Below, piece by piece: positions 11,566 to 24,485 of a DNA stretch of 64,000 bases. Both the position numbers and the translations under genes were made by a program. The stretch comes from Flaccisagitta enflata. Lineage: Eukaryota > Chaetognatha > Sagittoidea > Aphragmophora. The notes below the pieces were generated by a model. That model saw only the letters and a program-made list of their open reading frames with translations, searched no databases and was not told the origin of the DNA. The stretch lies in assembly GCA_965153355.1 (NCBI GenBank), contig OZ231126.1, forward strand, positions 27,094,001 through 27,158,000. Direction: 5' to 3'. Within the stretch, counting starts at the first letter, position 1. Every line of letters begins with the position of its first letter.

Positions 11566-12550
11566 GGTGGTTTCATGACAGATCACCCAAACTGAAAACC
11601 CTAAAAAATAGAATTTGCTCTTTTTTGGTGTAAAGGTAGCCCTTGGGGAGATATTCAAGAATCCCGAAGATTTTCGCTCTCGGACCCATATTTTGGGTTT
11701 TGGGGGGCTTGAAATTTTGGGCCCCCCGGTTATCCCCAGAACTTTGAATAGCTATATCTCAGCTAATTTTTATAGTAAAAGGACAATCTTGGTGTCAATC
11801 TTCTTGTATTAACCCAAAGAATCTATTGGGGAAAAATTTGAACCAAAAAAAATCATTTTGGGGGTTTTTACCCCTAGGGGTAGTACCCCAGGGTACCCCG
11901 GGGTACCTAGTACGTAGAAATTTTGAAAAAAAAAGTTGGAAAAATATTCTTCTATGTTTGTGCTTTTATATTCAAGAATAAAAAATATGGGACCTCAACT
12001 CCTTAGTGCCCATATAAAGGGCCAAAAATGGGTGGTAGAGCCAATTTTGGAGGATTTTGGCATTTTTAGTCAAAATTGTTAAAAATGGCCTTACCACCCA
12101 TTTTTGGCCCTTTATATGGGCACTAAGGAGTTGAGGTCCCATATTTTTTATTCTTGAATCTGAAAGCACAAACATAGAAGAATATTTTTTCAACTTTTTT
12201 TTTCAAAATTTCCCGGGGTACCCCGGGGTACTACCCCTAGGGATAAAAACCCCCAAAATGATTTTTTTTTGTTCAAATTTTTTTCCCAACAGATTCTTTG
12301 AGTTAATACAAGAAGATTGACACCAAGATGTCCTATTACCATAAAAAATGGCTGAGATATGGCTTTTCAAAGTTTTGGGGGTAGCCCGGGGGGCCAAAAT
12401 TTGAAACCCCCGTAAAACCCAAAATATGGGTCCGAGAGCAAAAATCTTTGGGATTCTTGAATATCTCCCCAAGGGCCACCTTTACACCAAAAAAGAGCAA
12501 ATTCTATTTTTTTAGGGTTTTCAGTTTGAGTGATCTGTCATGAAACCACC
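11566..12550. mobile_element. Large foldback element, arms about 490 bp
   Basis: Two arms of nearly 500 bp are inverted copies, meeting near 12060. Termini are GGTGGTTTCATGACAGATCA and its complement. CATGAG occurs immediately outside both ends (11560-11565 and 12551-12556), extendable to 7 bp with a one-base shift, and is a probable target duplication. It has no coding frame. Each arm contains a run of G-rich blocks, GGGGTACCCCGGGG-like. Confidence 0.8.
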
Positions 12551-12556
12551 CATGAG

Positions 12557-13490
12557 CTAAAGTATAGGTCACTGGTCATTTTGGGGCTGTTTTTATCAAT
12601 ATATCTTCCTCAAATTAACTTGGGCATCGGGTACCGTTGACCATCCCACTAGTTTCACTGGCGCAACTGCCCTGCCAGTCTTATTAGTCTTAGTACTGCC
12701 CCCTGCGCCCCCGCCCACCCGGCAGTCCATCTGGCCCTCGCACCAACGATTTTGCCATCGATCCGGTTTAGTTGCAGATGAAGGGAAACTAGGCTCATCG
12801 AACAGTGTAAAATTGACAGCTCTAGTTGCTGTGATAAAGAATTTATTTATTACAAGATGCGTGTCAAACTGGTACGATATGTTACTGGTAACATACTTTT
12901 ACTATGGTGCAAAGACTGCAAAGACGAAGTATTGTGATGAAAATCATTCAGAGAGCATTGACAAACAAAAAGCATGAAATAGATGAAGGCGGTTAAATGA
13001 TCCGAACCCAATCAATGCTTCCAACTGAGTGTCGTTAATGGTGTCGACCGATTTGAGCGAGTGTTGGCGAGTGTCGTCAACTAGACAAAAGCCAATCTGG
13101 GGTGCGTAAGCGGCACATGAGAGCCGAAGTCTTGTCAAATGAATTTGGTTGCGCAATGCGCATGTCCGTTTTGACGACGTTTTGTCGATGCAAAAGCCAA
13201 TTACAAGTCTGCAGTAAACCTCTTCAAATCGCGTCAGTGAGCTTCGATGAAATTCTTCCATCTCTCCATTTCGCCTCTTCTCTTCTTTTGCTTCTGCCGG
13301 GTTTCGATAGCCTGACCGATCCAACTGTATGAACCGGGATACCCCGCGGTACGCAACACTTCCCACACGCTCCAATCCTCTGGGCCTGAAATGCGTTGGA
13401 GGGGAACGCGAACGTGGGTGATTGAGTGGAAACTGATTGGAAGAGTGACAAAGTGGGGATCAGGGTCCTGATGTAATTATCACTGCCATG
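12557..13490. other. Unassigned region with a weak minus-strand reading frame
   Basis: At about 12610-12660 there is a GGGTACCGTTGACCATC motif resembling F2 heads. A minus-strand open frame spans 12944-13375 with no recognisable domain. A stretch at 13224-13311 on the minus strand has an acceptor-like GGTCAG and would continue in phase from the unknown gene at 17238-18375, but nothing else supports it. Confidence 0.3.
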
Positions 13491-13924
13491 CAGCCCTGAA
13501 AATAGAGCGGGCCCGCGGGCCCGAGGCCCGCAAATTGGCCGTCGGGCCCGCTAATTTGACTAGCTGCGGGCCCGACGAGCCCGCAGCAATTTTGCTTGGT
13601 ATCCTTGAATCATAACATGGTCCACCTTACATTCTTGCATTCTTATGGCGAACTGTCATTTTGTTCTGAGGTAAAATTGATATCAAACAGAAGAAAAGCA
13701 ATACCAAAGTTTTCTTTCTCCTGGAGATAAAAAGACTCCTAGAGACAATTCTCAGCTGCTCAATGTCAGAAGAAATTTAGCGATCGTGATTTGCATTCAT
13801 TTTGAATACAGATATGATTGTTTACAAAAAAAACAAAACAAATTATTAGATAAAAAAAAACAAAAAATAAAATGGATTCAATGATTTAAAATGTCTTGCT
13901 TTACACAGCCATTTTGGGGGAAAG

Positions 13925-13995
<71 letters not shown>

Positions 13996-14309
13996 ACACA
14001 CACACACACACACAAACACAAACACAAACACAAACACAAACACACACACAGACTCTGAGAGGGACGGAGGGACGGATAAAAAAATTTCCATTTTTTTTTT
14101 CATTATTCTTTCCATTTATTAGGAAATAGTTTGCATAGATAGATAAATTCACTGCAGTGTTGTAGCAATTTGTTTAGACACGCTTATGACAACAGAAATC
14201 TTGGATTAACTATATTTCAATCGGGCCCGCTGTTTTCCTGTTGGGCCCGCAAAGATTTAGAGGAGCGTGTCCGACGGCCCGCTGAGGAGAATTACTATTT
14301 TCATGGCTG
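13491..14309. mobile_element. Non-autonomous hAT element (MITE), perfect 8-bp TSD
   Basis: Termini are CAGCCCTGAAAATAG and, inverted, CAGCCATGAAAATAG, typical in form for hAT ends. The 8-bp duplication CTGCCATG flanks both sides exactly (13483-13490 and 14310-14317). Subterminal GGGCCCGC blocks occur at both ends in inverted orientation. The 819-bp body has no transposase and contains a (GA)n(CA)n microsatellite at about 13926-14050. Confidence 0.88.
13926..14050. repeat. (GA)n(CA)n compound microsatellite
   Basis: About 70 bp of GA followed by CA and CAAACA units, inside the hAT MITE. Long frames here are repeat artefacts. Confidence 0.95.
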
Positions 14310-14412
14310 CTGCCATGACACGCGAACGACGCGACGGTCTGACAGCTGTTAAAGCGATTTTACACCAGATTCGTAACGATCCATGGCGATAATGTTCATC
14401 AAAGCTAACAGT

Positions 14413-14629
14413 AACAAGGCCGGATACACGGCAATCTAGTCGCGGACGGTTGAGTAGAAGCAGTTGTGCGAAAACCGCTTGGAATTTTACAAGGCCAACT
14501 GACGGACAGAGCCAGTTCTAGAGGTGCTTTGGCGCATCTAAAAATGTTATGGGACCGACCGACCAATGCAATGGACCGACGGACTGACCGACACGGCAAG
14601 GTGTAGAGTCGCGTGTCCGCGACTAAAAA
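14413..14629 (+). mobile_element. F1 element, class a head (GGATACACGGC)
   Basis: The head is AACAAGGCCGGATACACGGC and the subterminal motif is GTCGCGGAC. The terminal hairpin is GTCGCGTGTCCGCGAC followed by TAAAAA, whose GTCCGCGAC arm complements the head motif. Inside, at about 14519-14547, is a second tail of another class (GAGGTGCTTTGGCGCATCTAAAAA), so one element may have inserted into another. Confidence 0.75.
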
Positions 14630-14848
14630 TCGAGCGCGCGAGCGCTGAGGGCTCTTCTCGTCGATTGTGGGGACAGGAAGGAGTGAAGGACGTATGCACG
14701 GACGCCTGGAAATTCATCTCTCACCATTTAGCGTTGCAGCGGCCCAAAAAGGAAAGATAAAATAGAACTAGCAAGTAGCAGCCCGGGCTTTCAATATCGG
14801 GTGGGGCGGAAATGCGCTACTTCACTTTTTTTTCAGTAATAGCCTCAC

Positions 14849-15466
14849 TAAAAAATCTCAGGATTATGTCAAAATTGTGGGATTTTACCGTCCATCCCGT
14901 ACTAGACCAATTTTGACCCAAGGAATCCAAATCTGCAGTCAGAAATGGTCTCAGGTCAATATTTCGATAGGCTTTGACTACATTTCTCAGGTCAAAATAC
15001 TATATAAGGTCAAATTTTCAAAATTGGAAATTTGTCAATTTGATTGCAGATTCAAAGTCCTTGGAAAAAACTATTTTGAGAAAGTATCTTTCTTTTTTTG
15101 AAATTTTGATTGGAACATAGTCAAAATTAGCATTAAACATCCAAAATAGAGTAAAATTGCTCTTTTGTCTAAATTCGGCCTAATTTTGGCAGATAATGTT
15201 AATTTTGACTATGTTCTAATCAAAATTTTTTTAAAAAAAAGACACTTTCATCACACTGTATTTTGCAAGGATTTTGAATCTGCAATCAGATTGACAAATT
15301 TCTGACCTTATGTAGTATTTTGACCTGAGAAATGTAGCTGCAGCCTATAGAAATATTGGCCTGAGACCATTTTTGACTGCAGATTTGGATTCCTGGGGTC
15401 AAAATTGGTCTATAATGGGATGGACGGTAAAATCCCACAATTTTGACATAATCCTGAGATCTTTTA
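14849..15466. mobile_element. Foldback element FB-A copy 1, perfect 10-bp TSD
   Basis: The two halves are inverted copies of each other, with TAAAAAATCTCAGGATTATG at the left and its complement (ending CTTTTA) at the right. ATAGCCTCAC flanks both sides (14839-14848 and 15467-15476), a perfect 10-bp target duplication. A second copy lies at 38556-39188, also with a 10-bp duplication. Long inverted arms with 9-11 bp duplications fit Mutator-like elements, but no transposase is present. Confidence 0.88.
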
Positions 15467-15594
15467 ATAGCCTCACGCACTGAGGGACCGAAGTTCCAAC
15501 AGACAGCCTCCTATAGAGTCCGCAGCGAAACAATAAAGAATCCGATTAAGGATAAAAGTAAATGACAAGAGAAGGAAGGATAGCGAGGCCGAGA

Positions 15595-15760
15595 GTAGAA
15601 AAAAAAAGAAAGGAAGGAAGGAAGAAAGCAAGCTAGAAGGAAAGAAAAAAATATAGAAAGAAAGATAGGAAGGAAGAGAGAAAGGAAGAAAGTAAGGTAG
15701 AGAAAGAAAGAAAGAAAGAAAGTAAGGTGGAAAGTGAAGAAGAAAGGTGGAAATGATCGG
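15595..15760. repeat. Polypurine tract (GAAAG/GGAAG)
   Basis: Degenerate AAAG and GGAA tetranucleotides on the plus strand; Ser/Phe/Leu frames on the minus strand are artefacts. Confidence 0.85.
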
Positions 15761-16024
15761 AGATTCGGCAGTGATGTAGAAATTGCTTGTGATGAGCAGA
15801 AAAGCAGGGTTACAGACCAAACGACCAATATCTTAGAATCCTGTGCCCAATCATCTTACTGCTGTTATTGAGTCTTTCGTCGTAAGGCGCGAATTGTGAC
15901 AAGACGTCTTCCCGATTTTGAAAAGTCGGCACCCAAAGTGGCTCTGACGCGTGCAAACGAGGCTCCGCAATCGTCCTGAAATATCAAGGCCAAAGCGCTT
16001 AACAGAATGGTTAAAGATCTTAAG

Positions 16025-16230
16025 AAACAAGGCCGGATACACGGCTACCCCAGTCGCGTGTGGGTGGGCAGGGGCCAGATTTGAGGTCACTTGATCATAT
16101 AGGCAGGAGCTGTGAGGCCAAAGACCACAAGAATCCAAAAAAAGTAGTGTGGCAGACGGACCGACGGACGGACCGACGGATGGACCGACAAAGCGGGGTG
16201 TACAGTCGCGTAGCACTTGACTGAAAATAT
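16025..16230 (+). mobile_element. F1 element, class a head
   Basis: The head is AAACAAGGCCGGATACACGG followed by CAGTCGCGTGTGGGTGGGC. A GGACCGACGGAC tract leads to the tail GTCGCGTAGCACTTGACTGAAAA, in which the 3' arm has decayed from GCACGCGAC. Confidence 0.7.
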
Positions 16231-16369
16231 GATCTTAACGTATCGATCTCGATAAATTGCGATGTGACAGATTGCCCGAAAGAGGATTTGAACTTAGTCA
16301 ATTTTCAACTTGAATCGAAATTGGTTTGATTTTAGAAGTGAGGCTGGACTAAGCTCCATGCACGGAAAG

Positions 16370-16614
16370 ATTTTTTCTTTCTTGCTTTCTTTCTTCCTGT
16401 CTTTCTTTTTTTCTTTCTTTTTACTTTTTTCTTACTTTCTTTTTACTTCCTTCTTAATTTCTTTTTACTTTCCTTTTACTTTCCTTTTACTTTCTTCGTT
16501 CGTTCGTTCGTTCGTTTTGATTTGTTCGTTCGTTCTTCTTTCTTTCATTTTTTCTTTCTTTCTTTCTTCTTTCATCTTTAATTTTTCTTTCTTTCTTCTT
16601 TCTTCTCTCTTTTT

Positions 16615-16667
<53 letters not shown>

Positions 16668-16700
16668 TTCCTTCTTCCTTCTTTCTTCTTTCTTCTTTCT

Positions 16701-16749
<49 letters not shown>

Positions 16750-16982
16750 TTTCGTTCATTCTTGCTTTCTTTCCTTCCTTCCTTCCTTCCTTCCTTCCTC
16801 CTTCATATAACTTTTTCTCTTTTTTAATTTCATTTTTTGTCTGTATGTCTTTTTGTCTGTCGCTACTGGGCTGCCCCTCTCATTCTTCTTCTTCTTCTTC
16901 TTCTTCTTCTTCTTTTTCCTCTTCTTCTTTTTTTTCTTCTTCTTCTTCTTCTTCTTCTTCTTCTTCTTCTTCTTCTTCTTCT

Positions 16983-17013
<31 letters not shown>

Positions 17014-17045
17014 TTTCCATTTTTCTTCTTCCATTTTTCTTTTTC
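16370..17045. repeat. (TTTC)n and (TTC)n polypyrimidine tract
   Basis: Roughly 680 bp of TTTC, TTCG and TTC units, with the purest (TTTC)n at about 16615-16670 and 16705-16750 and (TTC)n at about 16880-17010. The Phe/Ser/Leu and Lys/Glu frames on the two strands are artefacts. Confidence 0.95.
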
Positions 17046-17237
17046 TCCTTCTGTGTATAACTAGAGCTTGTTCATATTTTTCTAACTATGAGCAAGCAAG
17101 TTCCATGGGTCTTCCCAGTGCTTGTTTTGTAACTCGCTCTTTCATCTTTCTTTCTGTTTTTGTTCCTTCCTAATTGTTGTTTTTCTCCCTCTTCTTTCTT
17201 TCTTCCCTTCTTTCTCTGTCGTACTCACGCATCTCAC

Positions 17238-18375
<1,138 letters not shown>

Positions 18376-18466
18376 TTTGCTCCTTTGTTTTTCGATTCTT
18401 CTTCGGTCGCCGCAGTCGATGGAACGGCGCTCCTGAGCTGACTGGATCAACGCACTACATGGATGA

Positions 18467-18470
<4 letters not shown>

Positions 18471-18530
<60 letters not shown>

Positions 18531-18920
18531 TGTGTGTGTGTGTGAGAAAGAGTGTGTGCGATAGTGAGCGTGCGTGTGCGAGAGTGTTTGTGTGTGCGAG
18601 AGTGTGTGTGTGCGAGAGAGTGTGTGTGTGTGCGAGAGAGCTTGTGAGTGTGTGCGAGAGTGTGTGTGCGAGACAGTGTGTGTTTGCGAGAGTGTGTGCG
18701 TGTGCAAGAGAGTGTTTGGGTGTGCAAGAGTGTGTGTGTGTGTATGCGAGTGTGTGTGTGTGTGTGTGCAAGAGTGTGTGTGTGCAAGTGTGTGTGTGTG
18801 CGCGCGCGAGTGTGTGTGTGTGTGCGCGCGAGTGTGTGCGAGACGGTGTGTGTGTGTGCAAGAGAGTGAGTCACTGAGTGTGTGCGAGAGTGTGTGTGTG
18901 TGCGAATATGTGTATGTGCG

Positions 18921-19006
<86 letters not shown>

Positions 19007-19012
19007 TGAGAA
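18471..19012. repeat. (GT)n tract with GCGAGA interruptions
   Basis: Over 500 bp of GT dinucleotides. The ends are pure and the middle is punctuated at irregular spacing by GCGAGAG/GCAAGAG. Frames here (Cys-Val, Thr-His) are artefacts. Confidence 0.97.
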
Positions 19013-19253
19013 TCGCAGAGGCAGACGGACAGAAAAGAGACGATCGGACGAAAGAGACTGATCAAAAATATTTCACTTTCGAACTTGGTTTAGTCATCGA
19101 CCGCGAAATGCAAATATTATGTTTTTAAGGTAAGAGGAGGGGAATTCCAAGACTTCTTCGGAACTCCGCTATTTTTGGTTTGAGTCAAACGAAGAACGGC
19201 GCCAGATACACGGGCCAAGACAGTCCGTCTGGCGTTATTAATTCTTAGCTCTA

Positions 19254-19843
19254 CCGGGTGATCAATCTCAAAGTGGGAAAAGTATTAAGCTTACATTTTT
19301 ATATGCATCAAGTTTAAAGTCTGAGATCAATTTTCCTTCATAGTACTATGTTTGACGTTTTTGTATTAAAATTTCATTGGTTTAGCTTGAATAGTTTACC
19401 CGCAACATCAATTTGAAGTAAAACACTCATTCAGAGTTTTAGCTTGAAATCTTGTTTGATTTTCAGAAAAATTTTTTTTTTTAAATTGCTTTCTTTTCAA
19501 ATTACCTTGAGCTATAAACTTCAAATTGGTTTCAAATGAAAGATTATGCAAGTATCTTTGATTTGAGACCAATCAGGCATCTAAAGCTAAAGCCATTGAG
19601 AGATAAGAAGAATTTCAAGAAAATCTGCTTTGAAAATCTCACTAGATTTTCAGCTAAACCTGTAAACGATTGTTTTATTTCAAATTGATGTTGCGGGTAA
19701 ACTATTCAAGATAAACCAATGAAATCTTAACACAAAACGCGTCAAACATAGTACTATGAAGGAAAATTCATCTCAGATCATAGATTTGATACATATAGGA
19801 ATGTAAGCTTAATACTTTTCCCACTTTGAGATTGATCACCCTG
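19254..19843. mobile_element. Foldback MITE, Tc1/mariner-like (TA duplication)
   Basis: Inverted arms of about 270 bp each, with termini CCGGGTGATCAATCTCAAAG and, inverted, CAGGGTGATCAATCTCAAAG. TA flanks both ends. A CAGGG start and TA duplication are usual for Tc1/mariner MITEs. No transposase is present. Confidence 0.75.
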
Positions 19844-19964
19844 TATCAGACCTAACCGTTGATGATTATGATAACGACTAAAATGACGGGTAAAAAAAAC
19901 GATGAACAAGATAAGTTTTCAAGTCATTTATAACATTTTTTGAGATTTTCCACTCGAGCCTGAC

Positions 19965-20059
19965 ATACTGACCAACCAACGGACTGACCAACCAGCGGAC
20001 CGACCAACCAACAGTCCGACGGACAGAGCCTCTTATAGAGGTGCTGTGGCGCACCTAAA
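19965..20059 (+). mobile_element. F1-type tail, class g (AGGTGCGCC hairpin)
   Basis: A (GACC/AACC)n tract, then AGAGCCTCTTATAGA, then GGTGCTGTGGCGCACC hairpin and TAAAAAG. The layout is exactly the F1 tail but with a different hairpin. No matching head was found upstream. Confidence 0.55.
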
Positions 20060-22146
20060 AAGAACAGGTTCCTGGGAATTGATGCGTCTCGAAAGGGTTT
20101 GTTGATTCCTATAAACCTGACATGCCCTTCCGCGATCATTTCTTCATGCATTCATCATCATTCTTTATTCAGTCATTCATTTATTCATTCTGTCGTATAT
20201 AGCGCGGCGCACATTTTAGTCGTGACTTTTTTCTTTCTGTCATTCCCTCTTTTCTCCATCGCGATAAGACTGTTGATATTTTCAGAATTTGATCAAATGT
20301 TGTGGATCCATGCATCACAAAATCCACGGCCACTCTGGCCCACCTTGCCATGCCATACCGGAGATTGTGCGACGGTGCAAAATCATCAAAGGCGATTCCA
20401 GGTTTGCGCCCGGATTTTCCGCAAATTTGTCGAAATTCTTGGTATTGATTCGTTTGCTCGTTTTTACGCTTTGAAAAATCCGGCAATTGAAATGGAAACA
20501 TGTCGAAAATCAGAAAAAATTGATTAGTGAAATCAAAATTGTTCTTGAAAAACGTGCAAGTCGATCGTCGAGTGAAAATGGAATTAAATTGCTGATACTG
20601 AGTGGTGAGTTTCCTTGCTGAGGAAATTTGTCGTAATAGTAAACGTAACTTCGTAGATCGAATTCGATATCAAACTGAGCCAACTGGAACTTTGAGAAGT
20701 ATCGTAGCGCCGAGGAAGTTGATAAAGCGAAAAGGTGTCAAACTCGTGTCTGTGAGATTGGAAGTTTCAAGGTCGCAGGCGAAAAATTGTGTCAGAAACG
20801 TGAGCAGATTATCACAGGTTATGTTGTCATGAAATGAAACCTGTTGATTTGTTGTTACAAATTTACTCGATTCTCACTTCGTTGAGATTACCATAATCAT
20901 CATAAGCTAACCAATTAAACAACGATGATTTTATTGATGTTGTTGCTGATTATTTGATTTAGTGAATGGTCGTTTCATTCGTAATTATTGAATTTAGTGT
21001 TTTTAGCTTCAAATTTTGATCGATAGATTTGCGTCTGATTAAGATGGATGACAAACTTTGGACCTTACAACCAAACTAGCTCAGTTGTTACTTCTCGTGG
21101 TTCGAACTTCTAACAATTCTCTTGAGCCAAAGGGGCGTGAGCACTGCATAAGTTTGAGTCAGAATGACAAAAGAATATCAAGTGTCGGTGCAGTGTGAGG
21201 AAAAAAAAGTTGTACAGTGGACAGCAAATCTGTCCAAGGAACAATAACCGGTACTGTTACTGTTACTTCACTGTTCTTTTGCCTGCTTTATTTATAAAAA
21301 AAAACAAAAACATAACGTTATTTAACATCTCTTTATTGAAATACTGTAACAAAAGGGTTACTTAGAGATAACAAACGTTTACGAATGATGGCAAAGATGG
21401 TTACTATGGTTAGCCAAATGGTTAAGACAGATAACCTACTAGTCCCTAGCAAATTCAGATTTCTAACCATTGCAATCCCTACATGCCGAAAACAATAACT
21501 ACAATCAACGTGAGTGAACATAGGAGAGATTTTCTTGAAATGGCGCCATTGCAGTAATCTTTGTCTTTAAATCAGCAGATGGTTCCATATGGATTGACTG
21601 AAATTGACGAATGACAAATCAAAAAAAGAAAGAAAAAAGATACAGCATCAGAAATTCCGAATGCATTATCATTGGTTAAATACCATGCTTGCTTGCTTGT
21701 ACCCCCATTACCTCTTGGTCTCACCTTCTCACATTCTGTTGAAGTTGAAGCCAAATATGATGCTTAAAATCAACAGTCCAAAGCAATATTTTCTTGTTTC
21801 GGCTGTGTTACAGTAATCTTTACCGCTGCACGTACAGACTGTTACAGATTCAGCGCCTAAGGTTATTGGTTGTAAAAGGGTTAGATTGTTTGATTTGATC
21901 TGCGTTCTCTTCGGTCTTGCCAGTCTTGATTTGATCGAAAGATGCGTTCCCTCTATTTACTTTAATTGGTTTGCAGTTTTCTGATTCTCTCAAAGGATTT
22001 TTTTATTCCTCCATTATGTTTTGCAATTACAGTGGGAACTTGATATATAAAGGTTTTGAAGGGACCTGCATTTTTTGTCTCTTATATCTGAATGTTGTTA
22101 TATCAAATTTCTGTTTTTAGGCTATGTTAGAACTTATTCTTTGATC
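20060..22146. other. Unassigned 2-kb region
   Basis: No transposon ends or recognised genes. Medium-length open frames occur on both strands at 20181-20527 and 20602-20832, but they compete with each other and show no consistent splice phase. Confidence 0.4.
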
Positions 22147-22494
22147 TTTAGTCGCGTGCATGCGACTCTTAACCTTGTGCTCTGTCGGTTGGTCCGTCCA
22201 TCAGTCCATAACATTTTTAGAATTTTGATAGTTTTTTGACGATTTTTAACATTTTTTGAACATTTTTGAACATTTTTTAACCTTTTTTAATACTTTACCG
22301 TTTTTAACCTTTTTTAACATTTCAAAATTTGTTTTACATTTTTTAACATTTTTTGATATTTTTTAACATTTTTTAATATTTTGATATTCTTTAACAGTTT
22401 TTAAATTTTTTAACATTCATAACATTTAAACATGTTTTTGCTCTTTTGTTTGTCATTTCCAGACGCACGCGACTGTTGCCCTCATGGGCTTGTT
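22147..22494 (-). mobile_element. F1 element, class c head (AACAAGCCCATGAGGGC)
   Basis: On the minus strand the head AACAAGCCCATGAGGGC has a GCCC/GGGC stem; CAACAGTCGCGTGC follows. The body is a TTAACATTTTT-type array of about 10 bp (plus strand 22210-22430). The tail hairpin is GTCGCATGCACGCGAC followed by TAAAG. The head motif GTCGCGTGC complements the tail arm GCACGCGAC. Confidence 0.75.
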
Positions 22495-22541
22495 AAACTT
22501 TATGCTTTCTGGAAATTCGCGATTTTCACTGCTGCAGCCAG

Positions 22542-23025
22542 TTTTTAATCGCGTGCACGCAACTCTACACCCCGCTTTGTCCGTCCGTCCGTTGGTTGGT
22601 CAGTCTGCCTGTCGGTCCGTAACACTTTTACTTTTTTATCAATTTTATTTCCTTACGTCATTTGAAGTCATTTAAGAGTATACTTAGTCATTCTTAGTCT
22701 TCTAAGTCATTCTAAGTCATTATGTAAGCATCAGAAATAATTTATAATTATTAATAATTTCCTTTGTTTATTTTTAGTCCTGGCGTTTTAAAAATAGAAA
22801 TACTTGCCTTGCTGAGCTCACAATTATGATTCCAGATCAGCATATGGTTCTCTACAATTAGGACGGCGGTCTTTACTTTTCTCTTTTTTGTTTAGGAATA
22901 AACAAAATATGAAAGAAAACTGTAATGAACCTATCAGCTGGTGAATAAGGAGGTTATCTAGGCAACGAGAGTGGGAGCTTTTCCCCAATGTCTCGCACGT
23001 GACTTCTAGGTGTTGGCGTTGTTCA
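22542..23025 (-). mobile_element. F1 element, class b head (CAACACCTA)
   Basis: The tail (plus strand TTTTTAATCGCGTGCACGC) and GTCC tract begin at 22542. The head, in minus orientation AACAACGCCAACACCTAGAA, ends at 23025. The interior has a short AAGTCATT array near 22670-22720 and then ordinary AT-rich sequence. Both ends are slightly decayed. Confidence 0.65.
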
Positions 23026-23688
23026 CTCAGTGGATAAACTGATCAAACACTTTTATCAAATGACCCAAAGTGTGTAGACGTGTACATCTATTAAGAATTT
23101 GCATGGAAATCTCGTAGGGACAACTTTTACAGTATGAAATGTGTCAGTAATTCAGGGCCGTGGAGAGGGGGGTCCACCCCCCTCTAAGAAGGGGGGCCCG
23201 GGACTCAGGGGGGCCCGGGGGGCCCCTGAGGTAAGAGAAAAAAAAAAGAAAAGAGAGAAAAAAAAAGAAGGAAAAAAATGATAAATAAAAAAATATAAAA
23301 AAAAAGAAGGGGAAAGGTAAAAAGAATTGAGTGATTATGATCAAATATAGATTAAATCATGCTTGGACCTTGTTGGACTTTACAAGTTAAGTGAGAGCCT
23401 ATTTAGATCAAATCAGATATGCTTATAGATGTAATCTTAAATACCAACCTTTTCAAATTTGAGCTTTTGTAAAGGTGACATATAATTTCTAATGACATTC
23501 TTTAGATCTATTGACAGTATTTCAAAATGTTCTTTATTTTCAAAAGTTTTTGCTCAGACTTCTTCCACCAAAACAAAAAATCTGGCATACAGGTTTGGAT
23601 GGAATATAAAATGCTACATGTCACTCTTTAACCCACCATACCCTACAGCCCACACCACTTACAGTAGATGAGAAAAAGTATTTCTTTA

Positions 23689-24450
23689 TTAGGATAGTAC
23701 ACATATGATTTGTAGTAGATTACCACAGAATATTTCTACGTTATTGACATGCCATCATTCAGCTGTGAACAGAATGACTCTCTGAGAAAAGAGACACTCT
23801 TTTAAAGCATCAGCCAGATGCCCAGACAGCAGGATTGCCAATTGACAACCATGAAGGGAATAAATCCCCCCTCCCCTCTCCCGCAATAAAGATGCCGCTA
23901 GTCACAATGGAGCATTGATTCCCATCTTTTTGCGAAGCTGAATCAACAGAGGGTTCCATTGTTTATTGTACACGCGCCTCCCTTCGTCCTCATTAAATCC
24001 TTTGCCCGGGCCAGTTTGATGAAGCTTTATCATAAAGGATTCCATATAGTCAAGTTTCATGTCGGCTTGTCTTTTGGAGCGAGCGTTGATTTTGGTTAGG
24101 ATAGTGGGATTGTCAAAGTTCACATTTCCATTAGGGCTATTTTCTTTGTGAGCGGCGATTCCCGACTTATCCCATTCGGCACAACGTATATATCCCCTAT
24201 GTTCTGCCATTCTAGATTGAGCTTTCCTTGTAGTTTTGCCGATGTATGCATTGTTGGAGTTGCTTTTACAGTCACAATTGACTTTGTATATTAGTTGACG
24301 AGGAGGGAACTTCGTTTTGTCTTTGCTGCAGAGTAGATTCTGAAGACTGGTGCCAGGAGTAAAAATGATGGAAAAGCCGGTTTTATTGAGAATACGACGG
24401 AGGGCGGGAGATAGACCGGGGACGTATGGGAGGATGATTTGTTTTTTCCG

Positions 24451-24485
<35 letters not shown>

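Noticed and set aside
16310-17060. Phe/Ser-rich and Lys-rich frames
   Set aside because: Pure products of TTTC/TTC repeats.
20181-20527. Possible exon on either strand
   Set aside because: Competing open frames on both strands; the plus-strand acceptor TTTTCAG at 20285 is fair but the donor is weak and no partner exon was found.
21060-21115. Possible tRNA (TAGCTCAGTTG followed by GGTTCGAAC)
   Set aside because: The A-box and B-box words are too close (about 25 nt) to hold an anticodon arm, and no acceptor stem forms.
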